From contig NC_134523.1 in assembly GCF_027942865.1 (NCBI RefSeq), forward strand, positions 1-64,000: DNA of 64,000 nt. The letters run 5' to 3'. The position numbers and the translations under genes are program-made. Shown piece after piece: positions 35,070 through 46,529 of this stretch (positions within the stretch are counted from its first letter, which is position 1; each line of letters opens with the position of its first letter). A model generated the notes under the pieces. It was not told the DNA's origin and made no database searches. It was given only the letters and a program-made list of their open reading frames with translations. The stretch comes from Odontesthes bonariensis (Eukaryota; Chordata; Actinopteri; Atheriniformes; Atherinopsidae).

Positions 35070-36188
35070 ATAGAGTCTTTGTTTCAGCTTCATCTTGATA
35101 TCAGTGACATTTACAGCCCCTTTTGTTTCTTATTTCTACTGGATCTTTGATTATAACAGCAGCTAATAAAGCTTGTTTTGTTCCACACATGAAAACTGCA
35201 GTGGCAGCAAACAGTCCAAAACGCTGCGGCGCGCCAAGCGGACCAGGACGTCTTGTTACTTTGTGAGCTGTATGGATTCTCACGTGTGTTTGGTCACGCT
35301 GTTAAACTCACGCAGCTATAAACAAGCTGCAGCTGCAGGTCAGAGCCCCCCCCCCCCCCCCCCCCCCCACGAGCTGCTTTATCCCTCCGTGTTACGTAAC
35401 AAAACGCACAGAAAACACGAGCCGTGCATCATTTATTGCAGCTCGCTAAATTAATTTATTTACCTGATTTACATCTTCTAACGAGCAGGTCTCTGAGTTA
35501 ACACATCAAATGTGAGTTTTTGACTTCTTAAACATTGCAAAAAATGATCCAAAAGGAAAAAGATTGTCATTAGTTGCAGCTTTAGTTTGTCATAAAATAA
35601 AAATGTGTCGAAACCGGAGCTGCTCAATCCACATTTTCCCCTAAAATCACCAAGTTCTTGTGATATTAGACACTAAAAAAAGCGATTATCATCATTTTGT
35701 AACATTTCTTAATGTGTCTTTAAGGAAAAAGACTTTCACATTACACCTTCTTCTAGTTCCACCCACCGGTATTTAGTCAGACTTTCATCTTTGGAGAACA
35801 TCACATACGTGGAACACTTCCTGTAAAGGACTAAATCTACATTAATTCCACATTCATGTACACATGTACACAATAACATCGAACTGTAAGCTCGTAAGCA
35901 CCTTGAAAAGATGCTTCCAGTCATGTCTCAGGATTACAGACCTGAGTTAAAGATCAATTTGGGACAATATTCAATTTAACTTCTTTGTTTTCAGTTTCCT
36001 GTTAACTCACAGCCAGCAGTTCAACATCTGGGCTGCAGAGACGCTCCTTCTCAGCGACAGGTCCAGGATTACAGCATCTGTTGTTAACCAGGTCTGTGAT
36101 CCTCCTCCTTTCCTGTTAGCGCTCTGTCTGCAGTCTCTGTCTGCAGTCTCTGTCTGCCCGGATAGTCTTAGAGCTGAGCAGAGAGCTG
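35070..36188. other. Intergenic, no gene recognised
   Basis: About 1.1 kb. It contains a homopolymer of 24 Cs at about 35346-35369. Short frames only. Confidence 0.4.
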
Positions 36189-36380
36189 TCAGAGCTGCTC
36201 CTGCAGCCAGGTCTCTGCCTGATATTCCTGCTGTGTCCTCATCAGGGCTCCAAGCTCCTCCGTTTCATCCACCAGAGATCTCACATTCCCCCTGATAATC
36301 AGGGGAAGAGATGCTTTAAACTTCCTCCTCCTTTGTCTCCATTTTGTTCCTGCTCTGCATCCGAGACGTCTCCTCTTCAA
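36189..36380 (-). pseudogene. Non-LTR retrotransposon endonuclease fragment
   Basis: The minus frame includes RKFKASLPLIIRGNVRSL, DETEELGALMRTQQEY and ETWLQE, resembling the start of an APE-type endonuclease (N-x-R-S-L followed by the ETWL motif). Only about 60 residues remain. Confidence 0.55.
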
Positions 36381-36694
36381 CTCACCTTGATTTTTTATTG
36401 CAGGGCTTTCGTTGCATGAAAAACAGCAAAGATAACACAGTTTGAATAGACAGAAAATAGCTCTTATTAGGCTTCGGAAAGCTCAGTTGGCTGCTCCGAC
36501 AGGTTAACAACTTTCCCTGTTGCCATGGTTATGCATCATGGCAGATGTAGAAAATTGCCAGAAATCGTTCCAGCATCCGAACCAGCAGAAAAGTGTTTTT
36601 ATTGATAAACACTGCAGTAGAAAATCTAAAAAAGATGCAAAATAAAGACAGTTTGTCCAAAATCATATATATATACATATATATATATATACAT

Positions 36695-36729
<35 letters not shown>

Positions 36730-37051
36730 TTAAATGAATGAGTGAATATAAATACATATTAATAAATAATAATTAATTAATAAAATATGTATTTATATTC
36801 ATATTTTAGCAGTATGCTTAGGAGAGGAATGGAGTTATTGACGTCTCTGCTGCTGAAGCAGCTGGAATGATATTTAATAATCAGCAGCATATTTATTTCA
36901 AAACAAATACAAAAGGAAAGATTTGATCAAAGTGACAGTGGACAAGGACATCTTTAAGGTTTCATGAGGCCTGAGGTCGTGTCATGAGTGTCCTCACAGT
37001 CATTATGTAAGTGTTGGAGTCTTTGGGGGATGAGCAGCGACTCACCATCCT
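36381..37051. other. Intergenic, with a TA microsatellite
   Basis: No gene. A TA-rich microsatellite lies at 36667-36727, followed by AT-rich DNA. Confidence 0.5.
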
Positions 37052-37301
37052 CTCCTGCTGCCCCCGGCCTGCTCCTGCTGCCCCCGGCCTGCACCTGCTG
37101 CCCCCGGCCTGCTCCTGCTGCCCCCGGCCTGCTCCTGCTGCCCCCGGCCTGCTCCTGCTGCCTCCGGCCTGCTCCTGCTGCCCCCGGCCTGCACCTGCTG
37201 CCCCCGGCCTGCTCCTGCTGCCCCCGGCCTGCTCCTGCTGCCTCCGGCCTGCTCCTGCTGCCCCCGGCCTGCTCCTGCTGCCCCCGGCCTGCACCTGCTG
37301 C
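37052..37301. repeat. 20-bp GC-rich minisatellite, about 12.5 copies
   Basis: Unit CTCCTGCTGCCCCCGGCCTG with CTCC/CACC and CCCC/CCTC variants. It ends exactly where MITE copy C begins. Long Pro/Leu/Ala or Gly/Arg/Ser/Gln frames over it are artefacts. Confidence 0.95.
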
Positions 37302-37674
37302 AATTTTGTTCCAACGAATTCGGCGCTACTAAAGCTAGCCGCAGTGAGCAACGCACTTCCGGTTATTTTCACCAAAATAAAATACCCGTTGCCTTTTATC
37401 ATAGGGAAAGCCATTACCATACAATTGGTGCTTTTGTTTTGAAAACAGGAAGTGAACCTACCCTCGTTGCAGCTAGCTTGAAACTGCCGTTTTGACAGGA
37501 AATGACGATCGGCGACGTCACGTTACGTTGCATCTTGGGTAGTTTGAGTATGAGTAGTAACCTCATGATGCATACCCAACATTTAGAGAATCTAGTATGC
37601 ATCCGGGAACTTAAAAAAGGTAAAGTTAGTAGGAGTAGTGGGAGAAGTAGGTGGTTTCGAACACAGCCAATGGC
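37302..37674 (+). mobile_element. MITE copy C, 5'-truncated at the minisatellite
   Basis: Begins inside the conserved interior (CAATTTTGTTCCAACGAATT) and ends with GGTGGTTTCGAACACAGCC. About two thirds of the element, including any heptamer array, is missing and a 20-bp minisatellite takes its place. Confidence 0.8.
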
Positions 37675-37789
37675 TCTCGCTCCCGCTGACATGTTGATCC
37701 TGCGCTCCTATCGGGTAATCAATATTATTTTTTCAATTATCAATCTTATATTCAAACTGAAAACTTGAACTGAATAACTCTCAAGTCAT

Positions 37790-37945
37790 TCAAGTCATCG
37801 TGTCTCAAGTCAAGTCAAGTGCCGCGTCTTTGACTTCCAAGTCCGAGTCGAGCCTCGAGTCTTTCATTTTTTGTCAAGTCAAGTCACAAGTCATCAAAAC
37901 AGCGACTCGAGTCCAAGTCACAGTGACTCGAGTCCCCATCTCTGG
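37790..37945. mobile_element. CAGAGATGGGG-ended hAT-type MITE fragment
   Basis: AAGTCAAGTCAAGT runs and GACTCGAGTCCCCATCTCTG at the right end match part of 57091-57165. The CAGAGATGGGG terminus fits hAT-type short elements; the other end is not clear. Confidence 0.5.
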
Positions 37946-38945
37946 CGTTAGCGTATGGACGGGCCCCTGAGGAAGTGATAAAACGTTCCTTTTTGTGGCT
38001 GCAGAATCTCATCATCATGAGCAAAGAGCTGCTGATTGGCTGTTGCGGCAGGCTTGTGGAGCGGGATTGGTACGGGTGAGAATGTCAGCCAATCAGAGGG
38101 CAGAGCTTCAGGGCTTTGTTCAAATTTAAAATGATGAATGCGGCTCTTACACATGATTCAGCACCGAGGCCGGACTGCGACAGAATAACTCATCCGACCT
38201 GTATCAGGCTCACAGATCAGTGGCGGCCTCCTCCTCCTGTAAGCCTCCCGGCTCGTTGGGTAAGCCGCTGAGGAGTTGTGTAACTACTCGACCCGTTCAC
38301 GGCGGACATCCTGACCCTCGCTGCTCGTGTTCCCGGGTTATAAACACTCAGAGGCTCTTACACAATGAGCTGAGGGATATGAAATCAGGGTTTCTCCAGC
38401 ATGAGAGCTTTCAGGATGACGTAATGAGTGCCACTGCTGTCCCTCTGACCTGTGAGGAAGCAGGCCGAGGGCTTCTGAGAATGATCTGTAAGCGAGCCGG
38501 GAGGATTTGGTCTATTTTGGAGCATCCTGCTCTGTCCTTCGGCGCCGGCTGGCTAAATGCTGCAGTGCAGCCCGAGCTCAGCGGCCTCATTACGCTCACA
38601 CATTTCCCACTTTTCCCTCGTCTTCCTCAGCACATCCTCTGTGGGGTCCTCAGTGAGTCAGCTGACGTCTTTTAAACCCGAGGGTTGTTCACACAGTGTC
38701 CTAAAGGCGTTGGGTGGGAGGAGAGGTTTGCTTATCGTGTTGGGCTCCCAGCGGCATGTTTCTGCTGAGTGTCTGTTTGATGACTGAAAGTGACGAGGAA
38801 ACAGCCTCTGCTGTCTCCTGGAAAATATTTCATCACCCTGTGGAAACCACCCGCAGCTCAGAGAACAACTGAGCTGAGGCTCACATGCCACCTTCCTTCA
38901 TTCTTACCAACAGTTCTGACCAATTCAAACGCTCTCTGCTGCACG
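37946..38945. other. Intergenic, no gene recognised
   Basis: 1 kb of unique-looking DNA. A 151-codon frame (38220-38675) shows no domain and no convincing splice sites, so it is not called. Confidence 0.4.
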
Positions 38946-39622
38946 TTAAAGGGACAGTTCGCCTCTTTAAAGGGACAGTTCGCCTCTTTTGACATGAAGC
39001 TGTGTAACATCCCATATCAGCAACATCATTTCTGAACATCTTCTTACCCCCTGCTGCGTCCTGTGAGCAGAGTTCCAGCCTCGTTTTGGTGCTGATGAAG
39101 GTAGTCCGGCTAGTTGGCTGGGGTTTAAAAAATAAAGCGTTTTTCTTCTCAAAACAATATGCGTTCAACAGAGTAATACATTTGCATCACAAAATGGTTC
39201 TCCAGGAAAAAGTCAGACCTCACAATCACTTGGCCCTATTTTCTCTCCCTTCGTATCACTGCCTGCTGCCGACAGCCGCGCCTGTTACGGTGTTTGCTGC
39301 TCGGTCTGCACAGCAGGCAGTGATAAGAAGGGAGAGAAAATAGGGCCAAGTGATTGTGAGCTCTGACTTTTTCCTGGAGAACCATTCTGTGATGCAAATG
39401 TATTACTCTGTTGAACGCATATTGTTTTGTTTTTATTTTTTAAACCCCAGCCAACTAGCCGGACTACCTTCATCAACACCAAAACGAGGCTGGAACTCTG
39501 CTCACAGGACGCAGCAGGGGGTAAGAAGATGTTCAGAAATGATGTTGCTGATATGGGATGTTACACAGCTTCATGTCAGAAGAGGCGAACTGTCCCTTTA
39601 AGGAGGCGAACTGTCCCTTTAA
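38946..39622. mobile_element. 677-bp foldback element with about 320-bp inverted arms
   Basis: Starts TTAAAGGGACAGTTCGCCTC and ends with its complement; the first about 320 bp and last about 320 bp are near-perfect inverted repeats meeting near 39275-39300 at a short GC-rich centre. AAGGGACAGTTCGCCTC is itself duplicated in tandem at both ends. TTAA flanks fit a piggyBac/Kolobok-type MITE. Single arms occur at 22123-22470 and, very short, at 56937-57000. Confidence 0.85.
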
Positions 39623-40472
39623 AGTGTTGCTGAGCTGCAGGCTGGTTTTAGCAGGACGACAGAACTGCAGCTACTGTTTCTGCATTTATGGGACGCACCG
39701 GATTATTACTTTATTTGGATGAAATAAAGCTGATGTTCGGGTTTTCAGTTTGATTCAATCGTCCCAAACGGTGGAAAACTCACAAAGCAAAAACAGCAGC
39801 TTCTGCCGGAGTTAAAGAGGAAATAACTGCAGGGTTCTGTAGGGCTGTTAAAAATCTCCATATTAAGTAATATTGCTGTTAAAAAGCTCACTCAGGCCCA
39901 GCTGGTTCACCGTGTGCAGAGATAAAAGCTCCTGGATGCCTCAGATTCCTTTTACAGTCACAGTTTGAGCTGCATTTCATCTGGTTATTGAATGAGAAGT
40001 CTAAAGTCTGACCACACATACTCAGAATGGGCTGAATGTTGTGATGTTTGACAGTTTAAATGTCATGAATGAGCTCTCACTTTATCCCGAACAACATGGA
40101 GGCTCTTGAACTTGCTTTGTGACAATGACAAACATTGTGACCGCCGCCCACGGATCCAGCCTTATCCAATCGTTTTACCGCTGTGTGCATGCGTGTTCAG
40201 CGGCCTCCTCAGTTAAAAATGGAATTAAAAAAACTTTAATTAAAGCCACGCTTCTCCTGCTCCTGGGCTGCTCATCTCACTGCGTTGGGCTGTGTGGGAC
40301 TGAAATAAAGAAGCTTTCTGTCCTCGTTTTCCTCTCCACAAACATTTTAACGGGTCACAGAACGAGAGCACGATGATGATAAGACAAATCCACCGAAAAA
40401 CTGAAAGAGAAGTTTTGTTTTGCATCGTGAGACTCGGCCTCACCTCCCTGTTTGACCCTCAGACACAATCTG
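39623..40472. other. Intergenic, no gene recognised
   Basis: About 850 bp with no recognised coding region. Confidence 0.4.
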
Positions 40473-40881
40473 CACTGGAAAAAATCAAAATCTTACCAAG
40501 TATATTTGTCTCATTTCTCATCAAAATATCTCATTACACTTAATATAAGACACAACTGCCTAATAAGCACCATTTCAGCCAGATATAGGGACTTGTTTTA
40601 AGACAATACATCTGGAATATCTTGTTAAGTGAAAAAGTCTTGAAAACATCTTGTTTTGAGTCATATTTCATATGAAACAAGCTTTTTTTTTCATTTCAAG
40701 AGATTTTTAAGCTAATTTCAAGATCACTTTTATCTCAAAAGTCCTAAATATCACATTTTATTTCAAGAAATCTGGACAAGCCGATTTTCACTAGTTCCAT
40801 TGGCAGATTTTATTGCTTATTTCAAGCAAAAACGTCTTTTATTTGCTGTTTTTCTTACTTGTTTTACATTATTTTCCAGTG
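40473..40881 (+). mobile_element. CACTGG-ended MITE, copy iv (full length)
   Basis: CACTGGAAAAAATC at the left and ATTATTTTCCAGTG at the right, 409 bp, flanked by TG on both sides. It is one of two full-length copies here (with copy i) and can serve as the family reference. Confidence 0.8.
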
Positions 40882-41189
40882 TGACTTCAGGCTTCTGCAG
40901 GAAACGCTCCGTTAAGTTCCAGGGAGCTAACTTCCCTCCACGGTGACACACACACGCAGATCTTTACCTAACACGATCAGCTGCTGATCAGGTTAAAGAT
41001 AGCAAAAGGTGAGCCGAGGCTGTCCACAGACTGACCCAGTGTGAAGACAGAGTGATCTTAATCCTTCACCTCCGCTCGGCCCCTGCTCACAGGTTACTGC
41101 CCGTCCACAGAGCCGACTTTCATGCTTCATTCATCAGCATTGTGAGGCACCTCAGACTGCTCTCTTTTTTATCTGGTGATCATTTTAAA

Positions 41190-41321
41190 CTAAACGGATG
41201 GATCTGCAAACTGCCACAACTTACTGAAAATATTGCTCAGAAATTCTCCGTTCATTGTTATGCTGACGACAGTCAAATATACGTGCAGCTAAAAAAAAGA
41301 GCCCCGACTTCTATGTCTTGA
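41190..41321 (+). pseudogene. LINE reverse transcriptase fragment (YADD)
   Basis: The plus frame has LTENIAQKFSVHCYADDSQI, the reverse-transcriptase YADD catalytic motif, then a stop soon after. About 40 codons of an L2/CR1-like polymerase remain, cut off by the hAT-like element that starts at 41334. Confidence 0.6.
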
Positions 41322-41464
41322 AGACATTAAACTAGGGCTGGGCAACGATTAAAATGTTTAATCTAATTAATCACATGATTTCCCTGATTAATCCCGATTA
41401 ATCTCATTTGTAGCAGAATCCAAAAATGAATCCAAAAGTAGTGTATAGCTTTTAGCATTTAGCT

Positions 41465-41770
41465 TTATTTTAAATGTGCTGCCATATGAATGAAAGTGCC
41501 ATAACATTTGTTGTGCAAACACACTTTTAACATCAGCATCTTTCTGTAGTTTTTATGTAGAAGCCTCGCTCCACTGTCTGTTTCCTTGAATGACTTGCTG
41601 CTATCAGTTGTGTGTTTTGCCTTTAAGTGATATTTTAGACTGGAACTACTACGCTGAGAAGACAATTCAACTTGGCAGAGTTTACAGATGACTTTGGTTC
41701 TGTCGACTCCGCCGTCTGGAAGAACTTTAACATGAAAATGGCCGAGTAAAAGTTCCGTACCCTTCTCCAT
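41465..41770 (-). pseudogene. BED zinc-finger fragment of a hAT transposase (second copy)
   Basis: Near-identical to 23520-23825: MEKGTELLLGHFHVKVLPDG, with CKLC and HLKAKH as the presumed zinc ligands. Same length and same degenerate C-terminus, so both copies derive from an already deleted parent element. Confidence 0.7.
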
Positions 41771-41819
41771 GTTTGGTGGATCCGCCGATTACTTTCTTTT
41801 CCTGTTCCACAGCAGACAG

Positions 41820-43063
41820 CAGCAGACTTTTACAAAATAAAAGCCTGTGAGCAACATACTTTTACAGAATAAAAGCCTGTCAGCAACAGACTTTTACAAA
41901 ATAAAAGCCTGTGAGCAGCAGACTTTTACAAAATAAAAGCCTGTCAGCAACAGACTTTTACAAAATAAAAGCCTGTCAGCAACAGACTTTTACAAAATAA
42001 AAGCCTGTGAGCAACAGACTTTTACAAAATAAAAGCCTGTGAGCAGCAGACTTTTACAAAATAAAAGCCTGTCAGCAACAGACTTTTACAAAATAAAAGC
42101 CTGTCAGCAACAGACTTTTACAAAATAAAAGCCTGTCAGCAACAGACTTTTACAAAATAAAAGCCTGTGAGCAACAGACTTTTACAAAATAAAAGCCTGT
42201 GAGCAGCAGACTTTTACAAAATAAAAGCCTGTGAGCAACAGACTTTTACAAAATAAAAGCCTGTCAGCAACAGACTTTTACAAAATAAAAGCCTGTCAGC
42301 AACAGACTTTTACAAAATAAAAGCCTGTGAGCAACAGACTTTTACAAAATAAAAGCCTGTGAGCAGCAGACTTTTACAAAATAAAAGCCTGTGAGCAACA
42401 GACTTTTACAAAATAAAAGCCTGTCAGCAACAGACTTTTACAAAATAAAAGCCTGTGAACAACAGACTTTTACAAAATAAAAGCCTGTGAGCAACAGACT
42501 TTTACAAAATAAAAGCCTGTGAGCAACAGACTTTTACAAAATAAAAGCCTGTGAGCAGCAGACTTTTACAAAATAAAAGCCTGTGAGCAGCAGACTTTTA
42601 CAAAATAAAAGCCTGTGAGCAACAGACTTTTACAAAATAAAAGCCTGTCAGCAACAGACTTTTACAAAATAAAAGCCTGTCAGCAACAGACTTTTACAAA
42701 ATAAAAGCCTGTGAGCAACAGACTTTTACAAAATAAAAGCCTGTGAGCAGCAGACTTTTACAAAATAAAAGCCTGTGAGCAACAGACTTTTACAAAATAA
42801 AAGCCTGTCAGCAACAGACTTTTACAAAATAAAAGCCTGTGAACAACAGACTTTTACAAAATAAAAGCCTGTGAGCAACAGACTTTTACAAAATAAAAGC
42901 CTGTGAGCAACAGACTTTTACAAAATAAAAGCCTGTGAGCAGCAGACTTTTACAAAATAAAAGCCTGTGAGCAGCAGACTTTTACAAAATAAAAGCCTGT
43001 GAGCAACAGACTTTTACAAAATAAAAGCCTCTGAGCCACAGACTTTTACAAAATAAAATAAAT
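41820..43063. repeat. 32-bp tandem array, about 38 copies, with 384-bp higher-order repeat
   Basis: The same unit as 23862-24386. Variants after GCCTGT are GAGCAA, GAGCAG, CAGCAA and GAACAA. The order of variants over 12 consecutive units is repeated exactly: the rare GAACAA unit is at 42457 and 42841, exactly 384 bp (12 x 32) apart, so a 12-unit block has been duplicated. Confidence 0.95.
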
Positions 43064-43160
43064 AACAATACAGGGGTGCTGCGTGTTGTTCCCCCTCTCT
43101 CTGCCCCCTGCTTCCAAGGCACAAAATCCCCAAAAAATTATTAAAAAAAAAAAGATTATT

Positions 43161-44020
43161 TATTTATCAGATAAATAAATAGTTTTTATTTTATTTATTA
43201 TTATTATTATTATTTATTTATTTTTGGGAATGCTCATCTTTTTGTGTCTTCAATCGTAACATTGCAACATCTGCTTACACCCCCCCCCCTCCAGTTTTAT
43301 TCTCTCATGAGACGTGTGCTCATTACCGTATTTGTGTTAGTTAACATGTGTCTACAGCTTTATCTTTGCCTCAATAAAAAATGTTTCCTAAATAATTCAT
43401 CTGATCCGATGACAAATGGAGGCTGTTGTTGCATGTTTGGTGGCGACTTTCAGCCTTTCAAACTGGGCTTCTGGAGCTCAGCAACAACAAAACAACATTT
43501 GACAGAATAATCCAACGAGAATACAACAAGCTTTTGTTTGCTTTGTCTCTGTGAACCGGAGTCCTGAACAATGAAGCCAAACACTGACGAGCGGTCACAT
43601 GTCTGAGCGCACAGCAACATGTCGTCACTCTGTCTGATGCTAACTCGTCCGCCTGATGTATGTTCTCCTCTTCCTCAGCAGCAAACATGGAGCCTTCAGG
43701 CTCAAACAAACTGTTTTCTCTCCCTGGGAACTGAGCTGTGCAGGTGATGAGCAGAAAAAATATGTTTGCTGGCAGTCGGCTCGTTGCAGCACGAGGCTGC
43801 AGATATGAAATTACTCTGAAAACCTTCTCTGACCGGGCGGTGGGAGCAGCTCGAATGGATCCCTCAGGAGAGGAAACCAGATGCAGCTACAGCTGAATAT
43901 TATGGTTTTAATTCATATCACAACTTTATATGGTTTTGTTGGAACATCAGCAAGAATGTTCGGTCTGACCTTGGGGTGACCTTTAACCTCTAACATGCTA
44001 ACTCGTATGCTAACATGCTA
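43161..44020. other. Intergenic, no gene recognised
   Basis: AT-rich start (TTATT runs to about 43225), then unique-looking DNA with short frames only. Confidence 0.4.
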
Positions 44021-44286
44021 AACGGAAGCTCAGAGGAGATGGAGCCTTTTCTGCTGCTGGTCCTAAACTGTGGAACGACTTCCCATTTCACAGCAGACAC
44101 GCCCCTTCACTGACCATTTTTATTCCCTGGCTTTTAACCCAGCATGAGACTCTGTTTCTGTTATTGTTTATTATTGTTTTTACATTGTTCTGATGTTTTA
44201 TGCCTTATATTTTGTGTTGTTATTCATGTACAGCACTTTGTTTCATCCACGACTGTTTTAAAGGACTTTATAAATAAAGTAGAGTT
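44021..44286 (+). mobile_element. L2-like LINE 3' end
   Basis: CTGTGGAACGACTTCCCATT (W-N-D/N-L-P-like coding end) followed by TTATTCATGTACAGCACTTT and CTTTATAAATAAAGTAGAGT, a typical 3' tail of teleost L2-like elements. A different subfamily from 8716-9905. Confidence 0.6.
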
Positions 44287-44392
44287 GAGTAACTGAGGCC
44301 TGCAGAGTCTGAGATGTAGCTCTTGGGTTTGTGTCAGTGGAAGAAAAGAAAAAGAAAAGAGAGAGAAAGGACTTTTAAAGAACTTTAAGCAA

Positions 44393-44420
44393 TATATATA
44401 TATATATATATATATATATC
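44393..44420. repeat. TA dinucleotide microsatellite
   Basis: Fourteen or so TA units. Confidence 0.85.
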
Positions 44421-44449
44421 CATAACTGTTAAAAAAAAAAAAGGTAGTC

Positions 44450-44590
44450 GTTACAGTGCAATCTGTTGGTTTCCTTAGCTGGGAAATTGTTTTTGAATTG
44501 GCTCTATATGAACGAATTGGATTATTTTATAAATAATTATGATTACAATGAATTGAACTCGAATTGGACTTTATTATCTAAGTGCCTTGA
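44450..44590. mobile_element. Retroposon tail, related to 51034-51226
   Basis: TTGGTTTCCTTAGCTGGGAA to CTAAGTGCCTTGAGATGA matches 51034-51185. This repeat family usually ends TTTGGCGCTATATAAATAAA, seen at 51199. Confidence 0.6.
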
Positions 44591-44597
44591 GATGACA

Positions 44598-44599
44598 TT

Positions 44600-44660
<61 letters not shown>

Positions 44661-44661
44661 G

Positions 44662-44742
<81 letters not shown>
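44598..44742. repeat. GATA tetranucleotide microsatellite
   Basis: About 36 AGAT units with one AGATGG interruption. It is followed by TACTTTATTGATCCCGAAGT, a sequence often seen next to GATA tails of fish non-LTR elements. Confidence 0.95.
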
Positions 44743-44745
<3 letters not shown>

Positions 44746-45323
44746 CTTTATTGATCCCGAAGTAAATTCAAGCATCCAGTAGCAGACATAATAAAGCAAT
44801 AAAAATGTTTATACAAAAATAAACACTTTAAAAACAATCTAAGAATAAAAAAAAACTGTTTAAAAATATTAAATATAAATATATTTGTTGTATTTGGCGC
44901 TGTATAAATAAAACTGAACTGAATTAACGGAGCTGTCAGGGCTGCAGCTTCGGATCTTTCTGTCCTCTGAGAGGCGGTGACTGAGGAGGCCGTCAGCCTC
45001 AGACCGATTAACAGCAGCCTTCCTCAGGTGGTTCCCGCGTCATGGAGACCGGTTTCCCCTCCGGCGAGACCCCCACGCTCAGGGGAGCCGTAACCAGACA
45101 CCTGCGTTTGTTTGTCCTCTCCAGGTAGATGAAAGCAGAGAGGAGGGGGGGGCAGGTGCGTCACAGATATCTGCTTTCAGCTCTTCAGTCTCAGGCTGCA
45201 GGAGGAGGAAGAGGCGGCGGGGAAACTTATTCGCCTGCGAATCCAGGAGGGCTGCATCCAGGAGGGCTGCATCCTTTCTGAGCATCACCTGGTCGCTCGG
45301 CAGACTCTGGCAGAGCAGCAGGC

Positions 45324-45351
45324 ATGAAGTCTGGCAAGAAATCTTTCATCG
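45324..45351 (+). CDS. Candidate alternative first coding exon of sgk1
   Basis: ATG at 45324 (G at -3) encodes nine residues (MKSGKKSFI) plus one base, followed by a GTAGGT donor at 45352. It ends in the same phase as sgk1 exon 1, so splicing to 52434 would give MKSGKKSFI-A-FIKERKMG. Mammalian SGK1 is known to use several upstream first exons that join exon 2 at just this Ala-Phe junction. Upstream DNA (45100-45320) looks unique and GC-richer, with TGCGTCAC near 45156. No transcript evidence is available, and a 28-bp exon match could be chance. Confidence 0.35.
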
Positions 45352-46205
45352 GTAGGTGCAGCTTTATTCTGGGGAATCTGGGGAATGATGTGCAGCTCTG
45401 AAATGCATCGTGAGCGTGCAGCTTTCACATCTTTTACATGGAAGCACCGTCCTCTCTGCTCAGCCGCTCCTCTTTTTGTTTTCTCTGCATCGCAGAACAA
45501 AAGCCAAGCTGAAGGGAATCCTCTCCCCCTCCTCTGAGCATTTCTGTCGGCTTCATTTTCCTCACCTCATCGTCACATTTCAGGTTAAAAATGAAGCCTC
45601 TGTGGCGTAACCATCAGATGGTTCTGGGGTTTGTCCCACATAAACCAGAGGAAAAGGGGAACAAATCTGTTTTTACCGTGTTACTCTCCAGGAAAGTGTT
45701 GTTAGTTTCCTGGAAAACATTTAAAACCCTTTGGGGTCATTTAACAACTCTTTATCCAATGAAAACCTTGTTTTGTAACGTTGTAAAAAAAAGTGGGAGG
45801 GGCCTGCTGAGGCCAATCAGAGCACGCTCAGTTTTCTCTCTCCAGCAACAAAATGTCGCATTAAAGGCTGCGTTAATGGCACGAGCAGAGTTCTGGTGTC
45901 CAAGTGGACCGGGTCTCACTGAGCCGGGTTAACCGGTCCAGCGTCCATGTCCCACAGCAGCAGAATCCAGAATTAAAACCTTCCAGACCCTCCTCTGTGG
46001 GGGGTGTGAGTCCAGTTCACTGCTCAGATGCTGTCTTTGAGCTGCTTTAACGGTGATTCTGTGGTTCTGAAATCAGGATTTTATTAGAGCAGAGCGACAG
46101 CCTGGAGACGCTTTCAGTGAGCCGACTTTCAGTCCCAGTTTCTGACAAAGAAACAGAAAAACACATGAATGAGAGCAGCTTTATGGGGAATTCAGCTGGA
46201 TTAAT
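45352..46205. other. No gene recognised
   Basis: About 850 bp without a recognised repeat or coding exon; it would be intron if the candidate exon at 45324 is real. Confidence 0.4.
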
Positions 46206-46400
46206 ATCAAATCAAAACAAATCAAATTTATTTATATAGCACATTTCATGTACAAACAATTCAAAGTGCTTCACATAAAATAAAAGCATTGCAGCAGGGA
46301 GTGGAAGAAGCATTAAAATACATAAAAGAATATAAAGAGAAACAAATAAAATCATTTAAATGAATTTAAAAACCAGCAACAGTCAAGATAAGTTTGTATG
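46206..46400 (-). mobile_element. L2/Maui-like LINE 3' tail
   Basis: ATCAAATCAAAACAAATC then ATTTATATAGCACATTTCAT, the same tail as 8716-8900, 3' end only. Confidence 0.65.
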
Positions 46401-46529
46401 GACATATGGGAATCAAGCACTGGTGTCACTTTTGTCTTTGATGCACTTTGTCACTTTGGATCTACTATTACTGTGTTTGTACTCCAAACTAAATTTGGTT
46501 GGCTTTTTTGACAATGACAATAAACTCTT

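Larger units (their letters stand above)
41334..43160 (-). mobile_element. hAT-like remnant, copy H, with long 32-bp array
   Basis: Starts AGGGCTGGGCAACGATTAAA as in copy F, contains the BED fragment (41465-41770), the long array (41820-43063), then CAGGGGTGCTGCGTGTTGTT as in copy G. The far terminus is lost in A-rich DNA near 43160. Confidence 0.75.

Noticed and set aside
36962..37442. Collagen-like or Pro-rich frames (AGGSRSRPGAAGAG, CCPRPAPAAPG)
   Set aside because: They cover the 20-bp minisatellite and stop where it stops.
38220..38675. 151-codon open frame
   Set aside because: No recognisable domain, no repeat support, no splice or promoter context; length is within chance for GC-balanced DNA.
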